Assembly (NCBI GenBank): GCA_036346405.1
Contig: CM070558.1
Span: 2,728,001-2,792,000, forward strand
DNA from: Phyllostachys edulis
Lineage: Eukaryota > Streptophyta > Magnoliopsida > Poales > Poaceae
Direction: 5' to 3'
Length of the DNA: 64,000 nt
Shown here: piece by piece, positions 1 through 12,700 of the stretch
How positions within the stretch are numbered: the stretch's first letter is position 1
How the letters are laid out: every line of letters starts with the position of its first letter
The notes under the pieces: generated by a model
Seen by the model: the letters and a program-made list of their open reading frames with translations, nothing else
Database searches by the model: none
What the model was told of the DNA's origin: nothing
Position numbers and translations under genes: made by a program

Positions 1-1797
1 TATTTCAATACATTTTAAATTCATAGTTATACCTACTTCCTTGGTATGGCCACTTCGTTGACTTTGGATGAGAACTCATTGTCACCTTTAGATCAAACTT
101 GGGTCATGCAATAGTGTGAACCAAAACCATTTGAAAAACTGGTGCTTAGTCAAGTTTAGACCAAAAGTATTGATTTGGGGAAATCTTTACCAACATAACC
201 AAATATTGCTTAAAATATTTTTACCATGACATTGGGTTGTCATGGAAGGATGAAAATGTTGCTGGGGAAGCAAGGAAAATGAAAATGGATTGGGACTGGG
301 GCGAATTGGTTGGCTTGGTTGGTGCAAGTTTATGCACAGGATCGTGCCTTTATGGTAGATCGATGCCCTTGGGTTTGTGAAAGTCGCCCTAGTCATGTGA
401 GGACCGGTCTTTGAGCGACCAATGCCAAGCCTATAATGGGCTATGCCACAATCGTGCAACCACATGTCTTCAGAATGGGGTGTGGGACCTGGCTGAGTAA
501 TTTGCAAAAATCCATCATATGCTGCTCCATTGGAGGTGTGGGAGGTCTTGTAAGACTGATGGTCCTTTATGACCTAATGTTCCCACTGGTGCAAGAGGGG
601 CTTCATTGGATTGTTTGTCCATAGGGGGTGAAACCTTAGCAAGGAAAGGCGTGGTGGAGCAATGCATTGTAAAGGCCTTGTCATGAGCTCTAGACCTCTT
701 ACCTTTGGTAGTGAGAGGTGGCATTGACGGATGCTTGGGATAAACTAGAGAAATCATGTCATGTGGGTAAAGTGCACAACCTCTGCAGAGTTAAATCTAT
801 TGAATAGCCGTGTCCACGGTCATGGACGTCTTGACAAAGGCTACTCAGAGTTAGATGTTGATTTTGGGGTTTTCCAGAAATGCTTATCAAATCTGTTTTT
901 GGGATTTTATCCCATGGGTTTGGGCAGGGAGCCTAGTGTCAGGAGGATATTCTTCACCAACTTGTTGATGAATGTTATCCAACTGAAAACTTACTTTGAT
1001 AAAATGAATTTTAGTTATTAAAGACCGCTTTGGAACTTAGTAATGGTAATTGAAAGAAAATTGGCTTTGTGCAAAATAACCATATTATGCCATCCTTTGA
1101 TTATCCATATATGCATGTCATATTGCTAACCCACGGTGTAACTTGCAGCACGGTTGTTGTGCTCACTCTTGCTCATTAAAATCTTTGCCAGAGAAGACCT
1201 TGGTAGTGATGAGGACCAAAGCGATTAGGTTGTGCCTTCCATCTTGTTTCGTGGCGTGGCCGATGGACCCCGTGATCTTTTGTTCTTTTGCTCTTTTGTA
1301 TATATGTGCTTGGCCCAAGGCCACCTTGTAAACAACTCTGTAGATATTTCGCTTAAATAAAGATGAGTTCTGGTTGTCACCACCATTGTATTATTACTGT
1401 GAAGAGCTAGCCATGATCCTTGGGACTAGCTCGGGATTCACAGGGAACCCTGGAGCAAGCTCGGACCTACATGTCCTCACCATGGGGTGAACGAGTGAGG
1501 TTCTGAGGAAGTCTCGGACCTCCCCGACCTCCTCTGGAGGATCGCGGGTGATCTTGAGGAGCTCTCAGACCTCCTCGTTTTCCCTCTTGTTGTGGCCGTG
1601 GCAGGTAAGTGGGCGCTCCTTGGCTCCAAGACTCTCTCGGGCCATGTTCTCCCGGACATCCCGGAGGTCCTGCTGGACCTCCTGGGAGGTCTTGGGGAAC
1701 TGTCCGAGAGGTCCTTTGTGGACCTCATGGGAGGTCCTGATGGACTTTCCAGAGATCTTGGAGGACCTCTCGGGTGCCCTAGAGTTGGGTCGTTACA
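1..1797 (+). mobile_element. Gypsy-type LTR, 3' part, cut by window start
   Basis: No host gene is seen. The block around 665-835 (text like AAAGGCCTTGTCATGAGCTC, then CAACCTCTGCAGAGT) recurs in the same order at about 56935-57095, inside a solo LTR defined there by its ends and target duplication. The stretch at 1411-1790 is rich in GGACCTC/GAGGTCC motifs, also as in that LTR. The likely right end is GGGTCGTTACA at 1797, because grass gypsy LTRs commonly end in ..TTACA. The left end lies outside the window. Short open frames here are not supported as genes. The family assignment is inferred from architecture, not from a pol domain. Confidence 0.55.
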
Positions 1798-3773
1798 CTT
1801 GGTGTCATCGACACGGTCCACTCGACTCAGTCCACTGACACGCATGCATAGCGCACGATGCTTAAGCAGTTGGGCCCACTCGTCAGCCGCTGCGGGGTTT
1901 AACTAATGCGCCCGTTTTCGGTGCATGGGGCCCGCATGTAAGTGACTCATTAGTGCGGCTAAGACAGTCATTAAATGCTAATCATCACCGTTTACACCTA
2001 ATGACCTTGCTACAGTCCCTGTCCGCGTATGACAACAGGGAGTTTGTCCCGTGTGTTTGCCTAGCGGCTCGCCGGCGCTACGCGCCGTGGCGGAGCCGGC
2101 CAAGGACTGGGATAGCTGCGCAATAGCCATGCACATCTAATGGGGGTGGTTTTAGTGCCTGAGGTGGCCTGTACCGACGGCTAGCCAGAGCTAAGCGGCG
2201 ACGGTTCTTACGGCAAACATGCATGCAGCAAAATAGAGCTCCGCAGCGCATACAAGCGGGTGCCTAAGGTCCTAGGGACTATTAGTGAGCTACCTGAGCG
2301 AAGTGGGTGCTCGGTGAAGCTTGGGAGTGGCTGGAGCAACGTCGACGCCAGAGAAGATGACGGCGGTGATGCGGTTCAACGAGGAGAGAAACTCTTGAGC
2401 AATCCTAAGGACAGTGAATGGTCGGGATGGGTTAAGGACCATATAAGGATGCTGTAAGAGCAAAGAATCGATGAAAGACTTATCGGATCAAAGTGGGAGG
2501 TGAAAGGGTGTTCTTTGGCCGAAAATGATCTAATCCTCAAATTAACAAGATCCTGCCATGCATTTTTAAAATTGGTTGAGGGGAAATCTTTATGATGTCC
2601 TAAGACACAAAGTGACGCGCAAAGTTAAGGATAATACCTCCTAGAGAGTAAAAATGGCACAAGGGTGTCCACGGTGCGCGCTCTAGGGCTTCTCAGAGCA
2701 CAAAGATGGACAGTGAGCTACAAGCCATGAGAGAAGCTCGCATTAGCAAAAGTGGAGAGGGCATTGAAGGTACAAGAGAGGAGAACCATGCAGGCAAAGC
2801 TTACTCGAGCAAGGAGCAAGCAATGGCGTCCTCCTCTTCTACCGAAAAGAAGAGAAGTGAGGGAATGAGAGGTGTGGAGAGGGTATTATCCCCGGGCGTT
2901 GATGGCAACGGAGGCGGTGTGAAGTGGAAAAGCTCTTGGAGTGATTGGAAGGGGTAGTGCGGTCACGGCGTCGATGGAGCGGGGCAGAGCATCGCGGCCG
3001 TGTGGCGAAGCAGCTCTGCGTGAGCGCCAGTGCGAGGAGGGAGACGAAATTGACAGCTTAGCTTAGGCCCACCTTGCCAGCGACTCACAAGCACGCGCGA
3101 GAGCCCGATTAAGTGAGTCCACGTGGGCCGTTCGATCCCGAATGGACGGCTCAGATTCAAAGGGAAGTTCGGACTGGTCCGAACAGGTGCGAGATCAGGT
3201 CCGTTGAATCTTAATCGGACAGCTCGTGCGAGGTGCAATTAGTTGGTTTGATCGAGTCAGTTCACCGAGTCGGACTCGAGCCCGAGGAACAGTGCTAGCT
3301 GGTTTAGTCTAGGTTTTGACTGAGATTTAAATTACTTTCTCTACTTTGACCAGGGCCTTGAAAATAGAAATAAAATTCCTAAAAATCTGAAATAAATCAG
3401 AGAAGTTCCTGGGATGACCTAGTGTCCATAAAATTATTAAACCTGACTGTTCATGATATATTTTGTTTAGTTTAATTCCAAACCCGATATAGGTTATTGG
3501 ATTGTGTTTGAATTTTGTGAGGGTTAAAATTATTCCCAAAAATTTGGGAAAATTATATTAATTCAAGATAATTAATATATTATTTGAATAAATTAATTCC
3601 AGAGGATCAACATAAGGTTTTGTTCAGTTTTCATTTGGAGTTCGATTTTGAAGTGTAGGTTTATCACTTGTTTGAGATTTTCCTAGTGCAATAATTCATG
3701 CAAAAGTTTGTAAATCATGATGCATGCTGATGAGATGCATACTAATTACCATTTATAAGTTTGGGGGATGTGA
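1798..3773. other. Unassigned repetitive DNA
   Basis: About 2 kb with no recognisable protein homology and no open frame above about 90 codons that reads like a protein. It may be internal sequence of the element whose LTR ends near 1797. Text at 3762-3773 (GGGGGATGTGACA) resembles an LTR right end, so a second LTR may end here. I could not find a matching left end or target duplication. Confidence 0.3.
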
Positions 3774-4217
3774 CAATCCGACCATCCACCGCTGCGCCAT
3801 GGGCGGATCCGAGTGTCCCAAGTCAGCGATGAGGTGCACCTGGGCATCTGTCGCCACCATCGTGGCCTCGCTTGCCAGGGCTCGTTGTCGTCCCATCTCG
3901 CCGAGGGAGGAGGCCGGTCGGGGTGGCGCGGGAGGAGGAGTGAAGCCGGAGGGGGAGGGAGGCAGTCCGAGACGGCGACGCCGAGGGAGGACGAGGTCGG
4001 TTGGGGTGGCGACGCCGAGGGAGAAGGAGGCCAGCCAGAGGGGGAGGGAGGTGGCGTGGGCGGGCAGGCGATCTCCTCGCGTGGCTAGGGTTCGGGTCCG
4101 GTGGGGAATGAGGATAAAGGGGGTGGGGTTTTGGGTTTATATACATGGTAGGAGGGGGTAAATTTCTCCTACTCCAGGGGTAAACTCGGAACCCCATCCC
4201 GCCGAAGTCGTGGGAAA
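3774..4217. other. GC-rich segment, no gene recognised
   Basis: A GC-rich, purine-strand-biased segment (GGAGGGAGG-type runs). Overlapping open frames on both strands translate to low-complexity Gly/Arg or Pro/Ser text, as expected from composition alone. It could be a captured 5' gene end or LTR leader. Nothing allows a functional call. Confidence 0.35.
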
Positions 4218-4344
4218 CTACCCCAGGGCGGATTTTGGCTTCCCCACGTTGAAAATGGGTTCCGGTTTTTCCAATTGGAGCAAGCCGGCCGTCGGGACGG
4301 CTTCCGGCTTTTCCGAGCGAAAAGTTGAAGCCATCCCAAACAGG

Positions 4345-4830
4345 CCCTTGGCTTTGAGGATTTGTACTAGGGTGGTCGATTCGTTCTTGGCTAGTCTCCT
4401 GACTGCTCCTACAAGAAGACTTTTGTTAATTATAGAGATGTCTTTGATTCCTAAACCACCTTCATGGTTGGTCTGCAGATATCCCGCCAGGACACTGAAT
4501 ACAGTGCTTGGTTTCTTGCCTTGCTGCACCCCAGTCCACCAAAAATCCCTAATGATCGAAGTCAGTTTAGCTAGGAACTTCTGAGGGTATTCCCAGTGAA
4601 AGACATAGCAAAACAATGTCTATACCCTTCATATTACTTAGAAACAACGGTATATATAATTTCTCTTCCACCTCAGTTTTAATCTTAGGTGGCATGCTAA
4701 TTAATTCTATAGATATTGTACGTTGTGGGGCATTGAGAGTGTCCTTAGTGAACATGATGTTGGACATGTACATGCAGCGAGAACAATCACAATATTTCTG
4801 AACCATGCATTCAGTTGGTACTAACATCTA
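4345..4830 (-). pseudogene. LINE reverse transcriptase remnant
   Basis: Minus-strand frames read like the end of a plant LINE polyprotein: SIIRDFWWTGVQ, then EGGLGIKDISIINKSLL, the stretch between the RT domain and the zf-RVT region. A frame just upstream (about 4567-4827) continues with SNIMFTKDTLNAPQ-like text, also typical of LINE RT. The frames are shifted against each other. After ILKAK the reading breaks at the motif GGGCCTGTTTGGGATGG (about 4335-4350, minus sense), which looks like the end of an inserted MITE. This is a dead 3' fragment. Confidence 0.65.
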
Positions 4831-4916
4831 GCTCTAAGATTACTTCACAAATTAGAGTAATCTGCGCCAAATAAACCAAAAAGTTCACTTTGCGCAAACT
4901 GATGCCACCTAAAACT

Positions 4917-5035
4917 GACCCATTCAAGAATCTGTGCACGTATATTGAACTGATCCATTCAGAACACAAAAAGAACCCCTTCACAAATTGATCCATTCAA
5001 TAATTTGTGCACATATATTGAACTCAACATAACCA
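4917..5035. repeat. Short local duplication
   Basis: The text CCATTCAAGAATCTGTGCAC..ATATTGAACT near 4920-4955 recurs as CCATTCAATAATTTGTGCAC..ATATTGAACT near 4992-5027, spaced about 72 bp. This is a diverged two-copy tandem repeat. From 5036 to 5460 I see no gene or named repeat. Confidence 0.5.
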
Positions 5036-5463
5036 GATCCTCGTTCTGAAAAAACTAACTGGCAGATTGAACCACAACTAATTTATCCATTCAATACAAC
5101 AAAATCAAAGGAACTGGTGCATGATATAGAGCATTCTAGATTCAAGTACGACCAAGTTCTTACATCCAGACAATTGCAACTAAGTTTACAAACTTTTACA
5201 ATTTCTGCAACTTTAGATCCCTCTGCCTCACTGCTTCACGCCAACATCACAGGCAGCAGCCAGCACCAGCTGGCAGTCAAGTGTTCCATTCAAATGCTCG
5301 GCGTGTTAGAGGTGCACTTTGGGACCTTAATTTCTGAAATCTGATGCACTTTGGCACATTTCCAGTTTAGTTCCAACAATATGCAGAAAACACTTGTTTT
5401 GTTTTCATCCATATGCACCTAATGTACATGGGAAACATGCACTATCAGCTTTCCTCCCACTTA

Positions 5464-5582
5464 GGGTTTGTTTGGGCATATTGTGATCCGACTCTATCCA
5501 TTTGGATTGACTCGGAATTTGAACTAAAATCCCTTCCAATCCGAAGGGATTGGTTCTAATCCCTCCCTATCCAAACAAGCCC
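5464..5582. mobile_element. Tourist-like (PIF/Harbinger) MITE
   Basis: A 119 bp element with inverted ends GGGTTTGTTTGG and CCAAACAAGCCC, flanked by TTA on both sides (5461-5463 and 5583-5585). The 3-bp TTA target duplication and terminal motif fit the PIF/Harbinger-derived MITEs common near grass genes. It lies about 1.1 kb upstream of the SCC2 start codon. Confidence 0.8.
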
Positions 5583-5585
5583 TTA

Positions 5586-6248
5586 AGAAGATGACATGCC
5601 GACGGTCCCTTTTCAAACATAGCTGCTCAGGAAAAGAAAAATTGCTGAGCAAGGCATGAGCACCTAGTAAAGAGCATTTAACACATATCAGTTCAACATT
5701 TGACGGTTTGGCAGTTATGTCTATGTCGATGAACTAAACAAGGCTCCCCTTCACCCAATAAATTTGGTCTCCAGTTGATGTAAAACATTTATATGAGAAC
5801 TACTATTGGATACAAGAAAAAAAAATCCTGCAAGCATGAATGGTTATTGCCCAGCCACAACTGCTTGGCAAGGCCATCCCAGTAACAATGACTGAATGAC
5901 GGTGTGATTGGAACAAAAAAATCCCAATGAAATTAAGAGTACCACCAAAGAAATTAAGAACCCCAAAGAACAAGCATATCAGAAAGAAATGCTACGACTG
6001 CTATAAGCAAATCTCAAAGCACTGAAATAGGCATTGCTGTAGTAATCACCCAACCAAAGTCCAGAAATAATACACGGACTGGGCATCCGGCACTCGTGAT
6101 TTCTGCAAAGTATCTTCTTCGTTCATAACACTTAAATCAGGTTACCATGACCTTAGATGTTACTACTACCTAAACAGAACAAAAGTATTTGATACTCAGA
6201 CAATATTGTTCTTAAGGCCGTGTTATTCTCCTAAAACTCTAAAAATAC
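5586..6248. other. SCC2 upstream region, no gene seen
   Basis: AT-rich non-coding sequence upstream of SCC2 without a recognisable reading frame or repeat. It presumably includes distal promoter sequence of SCC2, by position only. Confidence 0.4.
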
Positions 6249-6335
6249 TACTCCCTTATTGCTTAATTACTTGACGTCACTCAGCTCACATAGATACTAC
6301 GGGACGTCAATTATTAAAAACCGGAGGTAGTACTA
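6249..6335. mobile_element. Stowaway-like MITE relic
   Basis: Ends resemble the Stowaway consensus in inverted orientation: TACTACTCCCTTA at the left and CCGGAGGTAGTA at the right, flanked by TA. Inside, GACGTCA-type text is mirrored (TTGACGTCAC and GGGACGTCAA). It is short and diverged. It sits about 390 bp upstream of the SCC2 ATG, so it could overlap the promoter. Confidence 0.5.
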
Positions 6336-6720
6336 CGTATGCCTAACTCTTTTTGTGGGTGAAGTAAAGAATCAAACCAACCATTGAGGAAAGAAAGCCT
6401 AAGGACCTCAAATGACATGGACCAGTAAATGAGGGGGATTTACGAGAAACGTACCACCTAACTGGTCCAAAATGGAAGCGTGGATGCTCTTCTAGGGGGT
6501 TTTGTTAAAAGTAGCCAACTTAATGTCCATCGATTTCTCATCCAACGGCGCAGATTGATGGGAAACAGAAACAAAAACAACACAGCAGCTTCCTTCCTTC
6601 CTTCCGCTACAATTACAAATCAAATCCCCTTCCGAATAAGCGAGGAGCCCTCCAAAATCCACGAAGTAAATCTGCAATTCGAATCCCCTCCGCATCTAGG
6701 GTTTCGCCCGCCGGAGCCCC

Positions 6721-9700
6721 ATGGACCCCGGCGCCAGGGGCGGCTTCGAGCGCGCGTGCCGCCTGCCCAACACCGTCCACTCCGAGATCGCCGCCGCGCT
6801 GCCGCTCCCCACCCTCCCCGCCACGCTCGGCGCCGGCCTCCTCGACGACGACGAGCCCCTCGCCGTCCCCGACATGATCATGCAGGCCGCCAACATCGCC
6901 CGCATACTCGCCGACACCGACGTCTCACACCTGTAAGCGTAACAACATACACGCCTTCCCTTATCTCCATTCCACTCCGCGCTGATTTCTAATTTTTGTA
7001 TGGTTTGCACAACACAGGGGCTTCACGGAGGCGGATCACGTCGAGGTGGATCCCAGCCAGTGCTCCTGGCTCTGGAGGGAGGTGCTCGAGCATAACCCCG
7101 ACGCCTTCAAGTTCAAACCCCCCCCTCCTCCCCCTCCCCCTGAGCAAGGTAAACACTCTGCAAATTGAGCCTTCCTTAGGCCCTACCAGCTAGCTAGCAT
7201 CTCAGAATGCTTGTTACTTTTCTGCCTACTGAAATGCACAGCATAGTTGTCTGGACTTCAAGCTGCTAGCCTCTGCTCTAGTTGCTTAATAGCAGCTTTA
7301 ACTTTGGAATGCCTCTATGTATGAACACTACTTTGCAATGACCTGCCTTGGACCGAGCTGTTACGTTCCGCTCGGGTTTGGGTAGGATTCAGCAAGAAAA
7401 TTGGAGATGGGGGAAGGGAATTGGAGACTTGGGGAAGAAGAACAAGATGGGGAACTAGAGAAATTAGGATTGGGGAGTTCAGAATCGTTTTTCAGAGTTT
7501 ACAGATTCAATGATTCACACAACACACCGTCACCGCACCTTCCTAATAAACACCTTGCATACGGGACTGGCAGATGGGTCCTACACTAGCCTGTTACATG
7601 GGCCTCGGCTCAACTCACTTAACCCAATCCTTGGAGGGAAAACGAGAACTGGGCTTGCGGATCCTCTTCTTGGCCTGCTCACCGTTTGGACTTCTGCTCG
7701 CTTCCCACTGCTCCTCTGGTACTGTGACACGAGCATTTCATATGCTGGTGTATCATGCTACTGCATAGCACTGTATGTTGGTGTGAACTTTCATAATAGC
7801 ATCTCATTTGCTGCTCTTGTAGCTGCTGCCTAGCACTCTATTTTAGTGCGAACAAGCACACTTTCATGCCTTGTAATTCGGTAGGAAAAGCTGCTATGCC
7901 ATGCCATCATTTGGTAAACTGAGTGTGGTGTATCATTTCGTTTTTTGTGTGCAAAGCAGTTAAGAATATGCTCCTTGGCTTTTAATGTCCTACTGCACGG
8001 GCCTGGCTGGCTGGGCTCAGCATTTAGTTTTATGACATTTGGTACAACGTTAGCATTTTGAAATACCTGTCTTCAGTGTAATTTCCCATCATGGACCAGA
8101 TTTTCCTATGTCATTGTGCTAAACTTGTGTTTAGCCCCCCAATGTTGTATGGTTGGCTGTTGATGAGGTGATGCGTACAAGATTTATTGCTGCCTTGCCT
8201 TTTGGTTTGCGCGTGTCTGTGTAGTTGTGCCTCAAATGCTTCTAGTTCCACGAACTGGTACAGAAAGCATGGATGTGAACAATGGTACATTTACAGGCAA
8301 TCCGTTAAATACTTCACCTGTTGGCCTTGTTCAGAATACAGTGGTTGCATTTTCTCAAACGGAACTAATCAAATGCTTCATAGTGCATCTCTGTTATTTG
8401 GTTCATGTATAGGTAAATTTTAGTGCTTAGAACCTTCTTTTTGTTCTTTTGATGCATATATCACCTATATGTGGCATCAATGCTATACCACAATATGCCT
8501 GAGCATGCCCTTTTCTTTCTGATAGTAAAACCACATAGAAGGCCACATACTGAAACTAAGCACCTACAGGTGGGAGGTACTCCCAAAAAAAATTCCTGCA
8601 CAAATCTCACACTTCCAAAAAAAACTCCATTCCTTCTATTACTACACCGACAGATGTAATTTATACCATACCAAGGATCATCTGGAGTTATTAATTTGCC
8701 TTTGAGACTGAGTATTGTCTGTAGTGCATCAGATAAATGCTCTTCATGGGAATACAACAAGCTCCACTTGGTAGCAGTAGGATGATATACGGAACCAATT
8801 CGTTATAGCCTTGTAGGTTGTCGGTGCAAATATTTGTATATATTTACTACAAAAAATGCTTGTAGGAAACAATAAAATGTAACCTAATTAATATTGGAAT
8901 ATTTGATTATTTGCCACTCCAAAGATGTGCAGTTTAGGATTTGCCACTCCACGTGTCTATGACATGTGGGTCACATGAGTGACAAATCCTGAATTGCACA
9001 TCTTTGGCAATGGCAAATAATCAGATCTCCCATTAATATTCTGATGAGTTGAATCCAAGAGTTTCAGTGGTGGGGGCGCGGGAGTGCGTAGCTCCTGACT
9101 CGGGTTCGATCCCCAGCGGCAGTGTTGAAAAATACCCTTCTTAGGAAACCATGATTCTTTTGGATTTTTTTTAATGTTGCCTTTTTGTTAATAACATTGA
9201 CGTTGCATGGCTCTGTGGAAGTTGATAGATTGGATGGTGTGCTACTGTTGTAACCTTTTTTATGCACTTCAGTGTACATGTAATGCTATTAATAACTTCT
9301 TACCATTCCCGGTGTATCATATGTGAACTATCAAGATATAAATTTTCAAGTCTTTTCCATTTTGGCTATTCTTATCCCGGCAATGTTATGCTAGTTTTTG
9401 CTCTCAGTTTCATCATGTCAACTCAAAAGCATTTTATCAGGGCGCCAATATATAATCTATGTGCTTGTTCTACCTTCCAAGTTTGTGTTAAGAGTGCAAG
9501 GCAATACCTTTGATTCAATGATAACAATGAAGCTTGCATGTTTATGTGATTGCGCATGCTTTGCATATTGTTACTCTATTGAGCTTTCTTTTCTCATTGT
9601 ATGTAATTGTTTGTTACATTGGTCAAGTTTTTCAGGTCCCCTTGAAGGTCAGGAATATCAAAATCGAGAACGCAAGAAGCATTTTGAGCATCTTGCACCT

Positions 9701-12700
9701 AATCTGAATAAAGCACGAAAGGAGAATGTATTTCCTCCGGATGACATCAACTCACACAGAGAGCATCTTCATGTATGTCAGGTACCATTGGTTTCTTCTT
9801 ATTAATGTTTAGTTCCCTGTAACCAGTCTTTGTGCTAAGCTGCTTTCTATTTTAGAATGAACTAACACCAGATTCAGTTGCTTCAAAGAAGCCTAAAGTA
9901 AGGAAGAAAGGAATCGATAATTCTGCTTCAAGTTCTGGTCCCAGCATTCCTAATAGTCAAGGTTTATTCTTGTTCATCTGTATATGACCCATCTTCCTTC
10001 CTTTTTTTTTGCTTTAAAACATTCAGCTGATTCCGGATTGGATTATGTATTTTAGAAGTCATCGCCAACTTCTGTGAGATGGTGGAGGATTTCTGTGGAA
10101 GAGCAGAAATTCTTGATGATGCAGATGGCGATGACTGGTTATCAATTCCATTGAATGATGTTAAGGTTCTTGTAAATGAAATCACATCTGTTCGATCAAA
10201 GAAGATGCTGCATGAGATTCCTATGGATACGCTTACGAGGCTATTACATGTGATAGACCGTCAGATCCGGTGTTCTCAAGGTTTATCAATAGATGTGAAG
10301 GATAATGTGAGATTTATAAGATCATTATTATTGTTGCACAAATTATCTTACTTCAAATTTGTATATTGTTTTCTTTTTTTATAAAAATAGAAATTCTTGA
10401 ATAAGAGATGCTGCATATTATAGTCTGACAAGTGCTTGGGTTCCTTCAGCCTGATGCTGCAGATGCGGAACCCTTGGTTTTCTCTGCTTTGGAGTCCATT
10501 CATGCAGCGTTAGCAATCGTGACCCACCATGATATGCCGAAGCAGCTGTATCGAGAAGAGGTATGCACATTCTGAGTTCCTTTTCCATCTTGTTATGTAA
10601 TGGCATTGTTGAGGTTGCTGATTTTCTTTCTTCTTTTTTTTTTTTAAAAAAAAACTTTGCTTGTACCAGCTTATTGAGCGAATTCTTGATTTCTCAAGGC
10701 ATCAGATAATGGATTGTATGGCTGCAAGTAACCCAACCTTCCGAGCTCTCTACAAGCCAGCTGAAAATGTCACAAATGATGGTAGTCTCAAAATACATAA
10801 TTCTACATGCTGTTTTTACTATCTTTGACTTTTCATGATTGTGCAGTCACATTTCGCTTTGTAAGTTGGATATGTACATTTTTTGTGGGCCTTTCATACT
10901 ATATCATTTCCTGGGAGACATGATTGTCTTTTGTGACTATAGTTTATATGCCCTGCTGACATGTATGCACTAATTTAGTGCTCTAGCCATGGTGACCAAT
11001 TAGTGTTAACTTATCTGTCATGATTGACTTATGCATACATCACACAGATTGGCATTTATATTTTTCTCATGTTGAAATCTAGGAGATGAAGATGAAGAGG
11101 ACATGGAAAACGGACCAGCTACCAAAAAGAGGCGTACTGCTTCTAATTTAAGCATGAGAAAATCTTCTGCAAACAAGTACGTGATCAATTTATGCTCAAA
11201 ATTTCTTTTTTCTTTTTAAACTTTATATGATTAAAATTTCTAGTTTTTGATGGGGCATTCCTGGGGGTACTAATAGAGTTCAATTTTCTTTTTCTATGTC
11301 AGAGTTTCTGCTTCTATATATTCTGCTGTGCAGAAACTATGCTTGATATTGGGCTTTCTTAAGGAACTCCTCACAACGGTGCGCTTGTCAGATAGTTGTA
11401 TTCTGCAGTTAGCAAAAACCTGCTTTACTACATTCTTGGTGGACAATATGCAGCTTTTACAATTGAAGGCGATTGGTGTTATTTGCACGGTAGCTTTTTG
11501 TTTGTTGGCTCAACCATTTTCTGCCCTTTCAGTTTTTCAAAGAATTTGCTTCCTTACTTTTCAAACCTTACACAGGTTTTTTCATCATACACACAACACA
11601 GGAGTTACTTGGTTGATGAAACACTTCATCTTCTTCGTAAGTTGCAGTTTTCAAAAAATGCTATTCGAACTTACCATCTAGCAGACGAAGAACATAAGCA
11701 AATCCAGATGATAACAGCCCTGTTAGTTCACTTGGTTCAATTTAGTGCAAATGTTCCTGATAGCTTAAAGGGAACAGTAAATTGGAGCACTATCATTGAT
11801 GCCTCAGTTGATTCTAGTTATCCAATTAAATGCCATGAAGCAGCAACAGAAGCTTGTTGCCTTTTTTGGACCAATGTGCTTGAACGTTTCACTGCTGCTA
11901 AATCTCAAGATATGTCAGAAGCCAAAGGGATTATAGAAAATCTTGTTCAGGACCTGCTAACGATACTAAACTTGCCTGAGTATCCAGCTGCTGCTCCTAT
12001 ACTTGAGGTAAATTGCACTCAGAAGTGCTGTTGCTCAATTTGAGATCCTAAATGTAGGCATGAGCCGCTGTTGGCCTTTATGCATTGTTATTTCCTTTTG
12101 TCACAATCCACGACTCTTGTAATCAATTTAGTAATGCCCTCAAGTACCCTTTAATATATGTACAGGTTCTCTGTGTGTTGCTGCTTCAAAATGCTGGATT
12201 GAAATCGAAGGACACTTCTGCTCGCTGCTTTGCTATTGATCTTCTTGGTGGTATTGCATCAAGATTGAAGCGCGATTCTGTCATCTGTAGCAAGGAGAAG
12301 CTTTGGGTATTGCAAGAGCTTACTGATGAAGATAATGATGGCTCAAAAATCTTGAAAAATAAATGCTGTGTTTGTCTTGGTGGAAGGGGTATAAATATGA
12401 CCTGTGACGTCTGTGGAAGATGCTTCCATTCAGACTGTATGGGGGCTGGTAGTCAGGAAAACCTACAGCGTGACTGTGCTTGCCCCTTATGCTTTTGCAA
12501 ACAACAGCTCAGTGTGTTACAGTCATACTACAAGTTACAAAATAAAGAAAATGGTAAAAGAACTGCTGCCTTGCGTAGGAAGAAATCTGCTACACCTGAT
12601 GAGGTGACAACAGTGGATACTGTTCAACAAATACTTTTGAGTTATCTCCAGGAAGCTGGGCCACAAGATGATGGGAACCTGTTTACTCGATGGTATGTTG

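Noticed and set aside
3724..4161. 145-codon frame upstream of the LINE remnant
   Set aside because: Gly/Arg/Glu low-complexity text from GGAGG-rich DNA with competing frames on both strands.
9065..9180. tRNA gene suggested by GGTTCGATCCC
   Set aside because: Only a B-box and a poor A-box are present. No cloverleaf stems can be drawn, so a SINE is more likely. The same applies to 16321-16452.
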